A DNA stretch of 64,000 nt from Pseudonocardia nematodicida (lineage in GTDB: Bacteria; Actinomycetota; Actinomycetes; Mycobacteriales; Pseudonocardiaceae): positions 248,001 to 312,000 of the forward strand of contig NZ_JBEDNQ010000004.1 in the NCBI RefSeq assembly GCF_040105385.1. Direction: 5' to 3'. The position numbers were made by a program, and so were the translations under genes. Below are positions 8,792-16,154 of the stretch, one piece after another. Each line of letters begins with the position of its first letter. Position 1 is the stretch's first letter. A model generated the notes under the pieces. That model searched no databases and had not been told where the DNA came from. It worked only from the letters and a program-made list of their open reading frames with translations.

Positions 8792-10087
8792 CTACGGGGA
8801 GGTGTCGGTCAGGGCCTTGTCCAGGATGGACACCCCGCGTTCGATCTCGGCCTCGGTCGCGGTCAGCGGCGGGGCGATCCGGAAGGTCCCGCCCATCCCG
8901 GGCAGCTGCACGATGTTCATGTGCAGCCCCAGCTCGGCGCAGCGCCGGGTGACGGCCGCGCCGAGCCGGTCCGCGCCGCCGGCCCGGTCGTCGTCGGGAG
9001 CCAGCTCCAGCCCGACCATCAGACCCCGGCCGCGGACGTCGGCGATCGCCGCGTGCCGGCCGGTGAGCTCGTCGAGACCGCGCTGCAGCAGCCCGCCGAG
9101 CTCGCGGGCGCGCAGGTCGAGCCGGTCCCGGCCCAGCACCTCGAGGACGGTGTTGCCGACCGCGGCGGTCAGCGGGTCGTTGACGTGGGTGGTGAAGAAC
9201 AGGTAGCCGCGCTCGTGGGCCCGGGCCTCGATCTCCGCGCTGGTCACCACGGCGGACAGCGGCAGCCCGGCACCGAGGGTCTTGGACAGGGTGAGGATGT
9301 CCGGGACGACGCCGTCGCGCTGGAACGCGTACCAGTCGCCGGTGCGGCACAGCCCGGTCTGGGCCTCGTCGATGATGAGCAGCATGCCGCGCTCGTGGCA
9401 CTTGTCCCGCAGCGCGGCCAGATAGCCCGGCGGCAGGTCGACGACGCCGCCGGAGGACAGGATCGGCTCGACCAGGCACGCGGCGAGGCTGCCGGACGAC
9501 TGGGCGTCGACCAGGTCGAAGCCCAGGTCGAGCTGGCGGCGCCAGTCCAGGTTCCCGTCGGCGTCGACGACGTCGGGGCGGAACCGGTCCGGCACCGGAA
9601 GCGCGAAGTTGCCCGGAGCGGCGGGGCCGTAGCCGGTCCGCCCGGCGACGTAGGTGGCCCCCGCGGCGCCCTGGGTCATCCCGTGCCAGGACCGGGCGAA
9701 CGACACGATCTCGTGCCCGCCGGTGACGAGCTTGGCCATCCGCAGCGCGGCCTCGTTCGCCTCCGCCCCGGTCGAGAGCAGCATCGTCTTCTCCAGCGGG
9801 TCCGGCAGCGTCGCCGCCAGCCGCTCGGCGAGCTCCAGGACGGGCCGGGAGAGCATCCCGCTGTGCAGGTGGTCGAGCCGGCCGATCTGCTCGCGCACGC
9901 ACGCGACGATCTCCGGGTGCGAGTGGCCGAGGATCGCGCTCATCTGCCCGGAGGTGAAGTCGAGCAGCTCGCGGCCGTCCTCGAGGAACACCGAGCTCCC
10001 CACCGCCCGGTCGACGACGCCCGGGGCGAACGGCCCGTGGCCCGAGTAGCGGATCAGGTGGGCCTCGGGAGCACTGGTGTCCGACAT
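8792..10087 (-). CDS. dgdA: 2,2-dialkylglycine decarboxylase (PLP-dependent, class III)
   Basis: 431 residues from ATG 10087. It catalyses decarboxylation-coupled transamination of 2,2-dialkylglycines such as 2-aminoisobutyrate with pyruvate. The sequence follows the Burkholderia enzyme closely along its length: DFTSGQMSAILGHSHPEIV, SGMLSRPVLELA, LLSTGAEANEAALRMAKLVT, EPILSSGG, the cofactor Asp in IIDEAQTG (Asp240), the Schiff-base Lys in TLSKTLGAGLPL (Lys269) and NIVQLPGMGGTFRIAPPLT. Length agrees with the roughly 433-residue reference. A GTTGC-N5-GCAAC palindrome lies 51 bp upstream, in the region shared with the divergent antiporter gene, and is a likely operator. An upstream in-frame extension to 10168 is possible but unlikely. 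Confidence 0.92.
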   Translation of the reverse strand: MSDTSAPEAHLIRYSGHGPFAPGVVDRAVGSSVFLEDGRELLDFTSGQMSAILGHSHPEIVACVREQIGRLDHLHSGMLSRPVLELAERLAATLPDPLEKTMLLSTGAEANEAALRMAKLVTGGHEIVSFARSWHGMTQGAAGATYVAGRTGYGPAAPGNFALPVPDRFRPDVVDADGNLDWRRQLDLGFDLVDAQSSGSLAACLVEPILSSGGVVDLPPGYLAALRDKCHERGMLLIIDEAQTGLCRTGDWYAFQRDGVVPDILTLSKTLGAGLPLSAVVTSAEIEARAHERGYLFFTTHVNDPLTAAVGNTVLEVLGRDRLDLRARELGGLLQRGLDELTGRHAAIADVRGRGLMVGLELAPDDDRAGGADRLGAAVTRRCAELGLHMNIVQLPGMGGTFRIAPPLTATEAEIERGVSILDKALTDTSP

Positions 10088-10137
10088 GGCGGGAACGCTA
10101 CGAACCACCCCACCTGCGTGTCCACACATCAGCCTGG

Positions 10138-10154
10138 CGTTGCATAGCGCAACG
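10138..10154. promoter_or_regulatory. Palindromic operator candidate between dgdA and antiporter gene
   Basis: CGTTGC-ATAGC-GCAACG, a 17-bp perfect dyad with 6-bp arms and a 5-bp spacer, in the 116-bp divergent intergenic region. The core TTGC-N5-GCAA resembles published IclR-family sites. A second copy, GTTGC-N5-GCAAC, lies at 37699-37713 in front of a transporter gene. Confidence 0.55.
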
Positions 10155-10203
10155 TTTGGTCGCATCATCGTTCGATCTCCGGCAGCCGGCGAGGGGTGGA
10201 CGC

Positions 10204-11304
10204 ATGATCCCGGTGGTCGAGTTCGTCCTGGGCGTCGCGGTGCTCGTCTACAGCGCCGAGAAGCTCATCGGCCACCTGGTCCGCGTGGCCAGCCGCTGGA
10301 CGGTGTCGCTGTTCCTCGTCGCGGTCGTCTTCACCGGCATCGAGTTCGACGACCTCGCGTTCGGCATCGTGCTGAACCTCGAGGACCTCAGCAACGTCGC
10401 GCTCGGCACGGTGATCGGCACGACGATCGCGCTGACCGGCATCGTGCTCGCCCTCGCGGCGATCATCGCGCCGACACCGGTGGAGGTGCCGCGGGACTAT
10501 CTCGTCCTCTACGTCCTCGCGCCGGTCGTGATGTTCCTGCTCGCGCTGGCCGGGGCGCTGACGGTCGCGGTCGGCGTCGTCCTCGTGCTGCTGTTCGTGG
10601 CGTTCGTCGGCTGGATCGCCTACCGCGAGTACTCGTCACGACGGCCGATCTGGCGCAACGCCGAGCTCTACGAGCAGCTCGAACGGGCCGGGGTCACACC
10701 CGGCGGGACGGCGGCCCGCAACGGCACCACCGGCACGGCGACGACCGGGAGCGGCCCCGGCCGGCCCGCCCGATTCGACCTCCCGCCGGACCTGCGCGTC
10801 GACCAGGGTTTCCTCAAGGCCCGGCGGCAGTCCCGCGGCGCCTCGATCGGGCTCGCCGTCGTCGCGCTGGCCGGGCTGGTCGTCGGCGCCGTGGTCGCCG
10901 GGCGGGGCACCGAGGGCATCCTGACCACGTTCGACATCGACGGCACCGTCTTCGGGGTCACGATCGCGACGATCGCCCTGTCCCTGGAGGACGTCTTCAT
11001 CACCGTGGAGCCGTCCCGGCGGGGCGCCCCGGAGATCGCCGTCGCGAACGTCCTGGGCAGCGTCGTGTTCTCGGTGACCGGCAAGCTCGGGATCATCCTG
11101 CTGGTCGGCGGGGCGATCACCGTCGAACGGCAGACCCTGATCTGGCACCTGCCCGTGCTGCTGGGCATGACCGTGCTCTCCGCGATCTTCCTCGCGACGG
11201 GGCGGCTGCGCCGGTGGCACGGCGTCGTGCTGCTGATCCTGTACCTCGCCTACTTCGTCGTCAGCCTCACGGCGTTCGGCGGCGTGCCGATCGACACCGA
11301 CTGA
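10204..11304 (+). CDS. Sodium/calcium exchanger-like cation antiporter (CaCA superfamily)
   Basis: 366 residues from ATG 10204, with about ten hydrophobic segments in two halves separated by a charged cytoplasmic loop (about residues 140-220, RREYSS to KARRQSRGAS). The two inverted alpha-repeats are visible as TGIEFDDLAFGIVLNLEDLS and ALSLEDVFITVEPSRR, with acidic residues where CaCA exchangers bind cations. Expected role: proton- or sodium-driven cation exchange at the plasma membrane; ion specificity is not predictable. It is divergent from dgdA and followed after 16 bp by a tiny membrane-peptide gene, which is probably in the same transcript. Confidence 0.8.
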   Translation: MIPVVEFVLGVAVLVYSAEKLIGHLVRVASRWTVSLFLVAVVFTGIEFDDLAFGIVLNLEDLSNVALGTVIGTTIALTGIVLALAAIIAPTPVEVPRDYLVLYVLAPVVMFLLALAGALTVAVGVVLVLLFVAFVGWIAYREYSSRRPIWRNAELYEQLERAGVTPGGTAARNGTTGTATTGSGPGRPARFDLPPDLRVDQGFLKARRQSRGASIGLAVVALAGLVVGAVVAGRGTEGILTTFDIDGTVFGVTIATIALSLEDVFITVEPSRRGAPEIAVANVLGSVVFSVTGKLGIILLVGGAITVERQTLIWHLPVLLGMTVLSAIFLATGRLRRWHGVVLLILYLAYFVVSLTAFGGVPIDTD

Positions 11305-11320
11305 CCCGGCGGGAGGAGCC

Positions 11321-11479
11321 ATGCTGACGAGGGACCGGGTGTGGGCCGCCCTGGCGATCGTGGCGGCGATCGCCGGCCTCGTGCTGGTGCTGGGGACCTC
11401 CGGCGACGACGACTCCTCACCGGCCGGCAGCCAGGTCGGCACGTCGCAGGTCGCGCCACCACCCGCCGACGACGACTGA
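11321..11479 (+). CDS. Small single-pass membrane/secreted peptide, 52 aa
   Basis: An ATG at 11321, eight bases after GGGAGGAG, opens a 52-residue frame: a short basic start (MLTRDRVWAA), one hydrophobic helix (LAIVAAIAGLVLVLG) and an acidic, proline-rich tail ending in DDD. It follows the antiporter stop by 16 bp, so it is likely the second gene of that transcript and could be a small accessory subunit. No family is recognised. Confidence 0.6.
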   Translation: MLTRDRVWAALAIVAAIAGLVLVLGTSGDDDSSPAGSQVGTSQVAPPPADDD

Positions 11480-11528
11480 CCGGCTCGGGCTGGACCTTCC
11501 ACCCGGTCGAAGGCCTACCGTCGCCGCC

Positions 11529-12365
11529 ATGACCGGCTACCGCATCTCCGGCCTCGCCGAGAAGGCCGGGGTCCCCGCCACGACGCTGCGCTACTACGAG
11601 GCGCGGGGGTTGCTCCCCGCCCGTCGTACCGCGGCCGGCTACCGCAGCTACGACGACGGCGACCTCGAACGGCTCGGGTTCATCACGGCCGCGAAGGAGC
11701 TCGGCGTCCCGCTCGCCGGGATCCGGGAGCTGCTCGACGCCCGGCGGGACGGCCCCTGCCGGGACGTGCGGCACCGGCTGCTGCGCCTGGTCGCCGACCG
11801 GGCGACCGACGTCGACGCGCGCAGCCGGGCGCTGTCCGGCATCCGGCACCGCCTGACCGCGACCCGCGCCCGGCTCGACGCGATGCCGGAGCGGGACGGG
11901 CCGTGCGGTCCGGACTGCGCGTTCCCCGCCGATCGGGGTGCGGAGACCGTCCGCACGGGCGGAGACGCGGCGGCGGCATCACGCCGTCCCCCGCCGGCGG
12001 GAGCGGCGAGCGCTCGGTGGGCCTCGCCGGCGGGCGACGGGGCGGTGGCGGTCGCCGCCGCGGACCCGCCGATCGCCTGCTCGCTCCCGGCCGGTGGGTA
12101 CGCCGACCGGGCCCGCGACTGGCACGCCGCCCTGGCCGGGATCCCGTCCGGGCGGCTCGCGGACGGCACCGTCCGGGCCGAGATCCCGCACGCCCGGATC
12201 CCCGCGATCGCGGCCCTGATCGCCGCCGAGGCGGAGTGCTGCCCGTTCCTCACTCTCACGCTGACCGTGACCGGCCGGGGCGCCCGCCTCGACGTGACGG
12301 CCCCACCCGACGCCTACGCCCTCGTAGCCGGCCTGTTCCCGGAGGCCCACGCCCCGGTCCGGTGA
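11529..12365 (+). CDS. MerR-family transcriptional regulator with extra C-terminal domain
   Basis: 278 residues from ATG 11529. Residues 1-70 are a MerR winged helix (YRISGLAEKAGVPATTLRYY, then ARRTAAGYRSYDDGDLERL). A dimerisation helix follows (about 75-120). Cys in DGPCRDVRH and the pair in GPCGPDCAF could bind metal, as in MerR-type heavy-metal sensors. The C-terminal 110 residues (CSLPAGGYADRARDW to LFPEAH) form a separate small domain with AEAECCPFLTLTLT, a motif seen in actinobacterial proteins of unknown ligand. No metal-resistance gene is next to it, so target and inducer are unknown; control of its own promoter is plausible. Confidence 0.85.
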   Translation: MTGYRISGLAEKAGVPATTLRYYEARGLLPARRTAAGYRSYDDGDLERLGFITAAKELGVPLAGIRELLDARRDGPCRDVRHRLLRLVADRATDVDARSRALSGIRHRLTATRARLDAMPERDGPCGPDCAFPADRGAETVRTGGDAAAASRRPPPAGAASARWASPAGDGAVAVAAADPPIACSLPAGGYADRARDWHAALAGIPSGRLADGTVRAEIPHARIPAIAALIAAEAECCPFLTLTLTVTGRGARLDVTAPPDAYALVAGLFPEAHAPVR

Positions 12366-12564
12366 GCGCTCGCCCGATCACTCCGACCGGGCGAGTGCCG
12401 CGATCGTCGTCCGGGTTCCGTCCGGTGCCGCCGTCGGCACCGATCGGCACCGAGGCGGTGATCAGAGGCGGCTCGGGGAGCGATTCACCCGCATCGGATG
12501 AGGCCCGGCCCCGGCCCGGATCGGGAGCATCACCGCGTCCGCCGTCGTCTGCACCGGAGGCGCC

Positions 12565-12900
12565 GTGAGCAGCAGCACCAACGGCACACCACCGCCGAAC
12601 GGAAGACCACCGCCCGGAACGGGTCCGCTGACGCGCCGCGAACGACGGCGGCTGCGCGAGATCGAGGCCGCCCTCGACGGCGATCCCACGATGCGGCTCC
12701 TGTTCGGCCGGGACGCGGGCGCGACGCGCCGGACCGTGCTGATGCGGGCGTGCCGGTGGTCGCTGGTCACCGGGGTCGTCCTCATCGTCCTCGGCTTCGC
12801 CCTGTCCGGGGCCGGGCTCGTGTTGTGGGGCATGCTGGCCGCGCTGGTCATCGCCCCGATCGCCTGGTTCGTGGCCGAGCCCCGCTCCACGGACCCCTGA
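12565..12900 (+). CDS. DUF3040-like small membrane protein
   Basis: 111 residues from GTG 12565. A proline-rich start is followed by LTRRERRRLREIEAALDGDP, the charged helix that marks DUF3040 proteins of actinobacteria, and by two membrane helices (WSLVTGVVLIVLGFALSG and GLVLWGMLAALVIAPIAWFV). Function of the family is unknown. It stands alone between MerR and the convergent LLM gene; the 199 bp before it hold no gene I can support. Confidence 0.7.
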   Translation: MSSSTNGTPPPNGRPPPGTGPLTRRERRRLREIEAALDGDPTMRLLFGRDAGATRRTVLMRACRWSLVTGVVLIVLGFALSGAGLVLWGMLAALVIAPIAWFVAEPRSTDP

Positions 12901-12922
12901 ATCCACGGCCGGGCCGGCGCCC

Positions 12923-13822
12923 TCAGCCCTTCCGGGCGGCGGCGACGATCTCGCGGGCCCGCGGGGCGACCTCGCGGCCGAAGATCTCCAGCGCGCCCGG
13001 GTCGTCGGAGGTGAGGACGAACCCCGAGGTCCCGTGCTCGAGGGCGATCCCGGCCACCTGCTCGGCCCACCGCTCCGGCGGCCCGGCGAAGAGCCCGGTG
13101 CCGGAGCGGGTGAACTCGCCGCCGATGTTGAGCGACCGGGTGACCGCGGCCGGGGACCGGTCCGCCGCGGTGGCGGCCTCGTCGATGCGGGCGTTCATGT
13201 CGGGCAGCGACGCCGGACCGTCCGGCAGGTAGTTCAGCGACGGGAGCCAGCCGTCGGCGAGCCGGCCGGTCAGCCGGAGCATCCGGGGCTTGAGCGCTCC
13301 GATGTGGATCGGCACCGGGTGGGCCGGGGCCGGACCGCGCTTGGCGCCGTCGACACGGTGGAACTCGCCGTCGACACGGAGGACGCCGGGCTCGTCGACC
13401 GCCCAGATCCCCCGCATGATCGCGATCGCCTCCTCGGTGGCCCGCACCGCCTGGCCCGGTTCGAGCCGGCGGCCGCCCATCGCGACGATCGCGTCCCAGA
13501 ACGCCCCGGCACCGAGCGCCATCTCGACCCGGCCGCCGCTGAGCCGGTCCAGGCCCGCGGCGGCACGGGCGAGGACCGCGGGCGGGCGCAGCGGCAGGTT
13601 GAGCACGTTCCCGCTGATCCGGATCCGCTCGGTGCGCGCGGCGACGAAGGACATCAGCGTCCAGGCGTCGGTGAACGCGGCCTGGTACGGATGGTCCTGG
13701 AACGTCACGAGGTCGAGACCGGCGCGCTCCGCGACGAGCGAGAGCTCGACCGGGCGCATCGGCGGGCGGGCGACCGGGGTGACGAAGCAGCCGAAGGTCA
13801 GCTCGTGTCCGTAGTCGGTCAA
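12923..13822 (-). CDS. LLM-class flavin-dependent (F420-type) oxidoreductase
   Basis: About 299 residues if translation starts at TTG 13822, which overlaps the TGA of the upstream gene (TTGA), implying translational coupling. The protein has the luciferase-like TIM barrel pattern: RAGLDLVTFQDHPYQ, DAWTLMSFVAARTERIRI, ARAAAGLDRLSGGRVEMALG and HIGALKPRMLRLTGRLADGW. Such proteins use F420 or FMN to oxidise or reduce small organic substrates; which one here is not known. It sits directly after a larger protein whose N-terminus is the same fold, so the two may form a heteromeric or sequential enzyme pair. A longer in-frame start exists, but it covers arginine-rich antisense-like sequence. Confidence 0.85.
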   Translation of the reverse strand: MTDYGHELTFGCFVTPVARPPMRPVELSLVAERAGLDLVTFQDHPYQAAFTDAWTLMSFVAARTERIRISGNVLNLPLRPPAVLARAAAGLDRLSGGRVEMALGAGAFWDAIVAMGGRRLEPGQAVRATEEAIAIMRGIWAVDEPGVLRVDGEFHRVDGAKRGPAPAHPVPIHIGALKPRMLRLTGRLADGWLPSLNYLPDGPASLPDMNARIDEAATAADRSPAAVTRSLNIGGEFTRSGTGLFAGPPERWAEQVAGIALEHGTSGFVLTSDDPGALEIFGREVAPRAREIVAAARKG

Positions 13823-16026
13823 CGCGGGCTCTCTTCCGGGGATCGGGACGGGGTGAGGGCGAAGTTGTCGTCGAACACGCCGTCGGGGTCGTAGGTCGCC
13901 TTGAGCTCGCGCAGCCGGGCGAGGGTCCGCGGCGGCCATGCCTGCTCGATGCGCTCGGGCCGCAGGCCCGACTCGAAGCTGAGATACATGCCGTCGAGGT
14001 ACGGGGCGAGCAGCGCCCACTGCGCGTCGACGGCGTCGGCGTCGGCGCCCATCACGACCAGCGAGAAGTTCGCCTCCCGGTGGGCGTAGGCGGTGGCGTC
14101 CGGGTCGACGTCGGCGACCGCGCCGCCGACCGATCGCAGCTGGAACCAGTGCACGTCACCGCTGCGCAGCACACGGCTCGCGACCGACGCGAACTCGGGG
14201 GTGACGTGCCGCAGGAGCCCGCTGCGCGAGATCGGCTCGCCGCGGGAGACCGGGGCGTCGTCGCTCGCCCCTCCCATGATGTCGGCGTAGGTGGTGACGG
14301 TCACGTCCTGCTCGTACATCGGTGAGATCGCCGCCAGCGGCTCGAGCCGGGCCAGCACCGTGTCCGGGTCCCCGGAGTCGATCACGGTGCGGGAGATCGC
14401 CAGTGTCGACCGTCCGCGGCGCGACGGCGGCACGATGAGGAAGCTCGTGAGGTCGCGTGGGGAGTTCTCGACGAACCGGCCCCACTCGACGAGGTAGCGC
14501 GCGGTGTCCCGGGCGTCCTGGGTGAGCGCGGCGAACGCCACCGGGCCGACGACGTCGGCCTCGAACTCGAACGACGTCACGATCCCGAAGTTGGCCCCGG
14601 CGCCGCGGACGGCCCAGAACAGGTCGGGGTTCTCCTGCTCGCTGCAGCGCACCACCTCGCCGTCGGCGAGCACCATCTCCACCGCGCGCAGGTGGTCGAT
14701 CGTGAGCCCGTGCGCGCGGGCCAGGTAGCCGAGGCCGCCCGCCGTGGCCAGCCCGCCGACGCCGACGCCGCCGTAGTCGCCCGAGCTGATCGCCCAGCCG
14801 TGCGGGGCCAGCGCGGTCGCGACGTCGGTCCAGCGCGCGCCCGGACCGATGCGCACCCGGCGGGTCGCCTCGTCGAGCACCTCGATCGTGTTCATCGGTG
14901 ACACGTCGATGACGATGCCGCCGTCGTTGGTGGAACGGCCGGAGACGCCGTGCCCGGCGCTGCGCCGGGACAGCGGGAGGTCCGGGTGGCGACGGGCGAA
15001 CCCCAGGGCCTTCACCACCTGCCCGGTCGTCGCCGCCTGCAGGACGATGCCCGGGGACCCGCCGCGCAGGTAGCCCGACCGCAGCCGCGCGTAGCCGAGG
15101 TCGCCCGGTTCGACGACCGCGGCCAGCCCGGCGGGGACGCCGTCGTAGTCGATGCCGGGACGGCGCCGGGCGAGCACGGACGAGCGCCGCACCCGGACCC
15201 CGGCCGCGCCCCGCGGGAACGCCGCGCCGGCGCCCGCGCGCACGGCCGGGACCACCTCGCGGGCGAACCGGACCAGGGTGTCGTGGTCGTCGGTGTCGAG
15301 CACGATCGTGCCCACCCCGTGCTCGACGACGAGCTCCCGCAGCTCGGTCGCCCAGGCCTCGACGGTCCGCCGCCCGGCCCGCCGCTGCACGGTGATCCAC
15401 CGGCGGATCTCGCGCGGGTCGCGGCCGGCGTCCCGGGCCGCCCGGTCGACCAGGCGCATCCCCGCGGCGAGATCCTCGGTGGTCGTCAGGGGCACCGACC
15501 AGCCGTCGGCCCGGGCACCCGCCAGCCGCGCCAGGCCGGGGTCGGTCGGGTCCGGTCCGCCCACCGTGACCGGCACCTCGTGCGCGGGCGCGGCCTTCTG
15601 CGCCCCGGCGAGCCGGTGCCGGTCGCCCTGCACGCGGGCGAGCCCGCCGTCCAGGACGTTCCACAGCTCCTCGACCACGTCGAGGGTCTCGCAGGCGGCG
15701 CCCCCGGCCGTGAGGCCGAGCTCGACCCGGCCCCCGCTGAGGTGGTCGAGGCCCGCGACCGCCCGGGCCAGCATCGCCGGGTTCCGGGCGGTGTCGTCGT
15801 GCCCGCCGGTGGTCAGCCGGACCCGGGTGGTGACGCCGGCGATCCAGGACAGCAGCGTCCACGCCTCCGGGGCGGGGAGATCCGGCCGGTCACCGGCGAC
15901 GACGAGGTCGAGACCCAGGTCCTCGGCCGAGCGGGCCCAGCGGACGGACCGCTCGGGGTCGGATCCCGTGGCCGGCAGCCGCACACCGAACTCGAGTGCG
16001 TGCCCGTGGTTCACGTCGCAGCCCAC
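13819..16026 (-). CDS. Fusion of an LLM flavin oxidoreductase and a BBE-type FAD-linked oxidase
   Basis: 735 residues from GTG 16026 (GTG at 16014 is an alternative). Residues 1-270 are a luciferase-like barrel (LSGGRVELGLTAGG, LDTDDHDTLVRFAREVVP). From about 300 onward it is a PCMH-type FAD oxidase: RRSAGHGVSGRSTNDGG has the His that carries FAD covalently, GDYGGVGVGGLATAGGLG lacks the second attachment Cys, and the end (LARLRELKATYDPDGVFDDN) is the berberine-bridge-enzyme tail. Two flavin or deazaflavin chemistries on one chain suggest sequential redox steps on one substrate. The next gene encodes another LLM enzyme, and a LuxR-type regulator gene lies 128 bp upstream on the same strand. 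Substrate unknown; natural-product or xenobiotic oxidation is inference. Confidence 0.85.
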   Translation of the reverse strand: MGCDVNHGHALEFGVRLPATGSDPERSVRWARSAEDLGLDLVVAGDRPDLPAPEAWTLLSWIAGVTTRVRLTTGGHDDTARNPAMLARAVAGLDHLSGGRVELGLTAGGAACETLDVVEELWNVLDGGLARVQGDRHRLAGAQKAAPAHEVPVTVGGPDPTDPGLARLAGARADGWSVPLTTTEDLAAGMRLVDRAARDAGRDPREIRRWITVQRRAGRRTVEAWATELRELVVEHGVGTIVLDTDDHDTLVRFAREVVPAVRAGAGAAFPRGAAGVRVRRSSVLARRRPGIDYDGVPAGLAAVVEPGDLGYARLRSGYLRGGSPGIVLQAATTGQVVKALGFARRHPDLPLSRRSAGHGVSGRSTNDGGIVIDVSPMNTIEVLDEATRRVRIGPGARWTDVATALAPHGWAISSGDYGGVGVGGLATAGGLGYLARAHGLTIDHLRAVEMVLADGEVVRCSEQENPDLFWAVRGAGANFGIVTSFEFEADVVGPVAFAALTQDARDTARYLVEWGRFVENSPRDLTSFLIVPPSRRGRSTLAISRTVIDSGDPDTVLARLEPLAAISPMYEQDVTVTTYADIMGGASDDAPVSRGEPISRSGLLRHVTPEFASVASRVLRSGDVHWFQLRSVGGAVADVDPDATAYAHREANFSLVVMGADADAVDAQWALLAPYLDGMYLSFESGLRPERIEQAWPPRTLARLRELKATYDPDGVFDDNFALTPSRSPEESPR

Positions 16027-16154
16027 TCCGTGGTCGTCGCGGCGGCGGGCCGTCGATCGGGACGGCGCCGACGGTGGTCGCGACCGACCTTACGGAGAAC
16101 CGGGCGCGGCCGGATCGGGCACGCAATCGGTCATCCGCGGACGGCCGGGACCTG

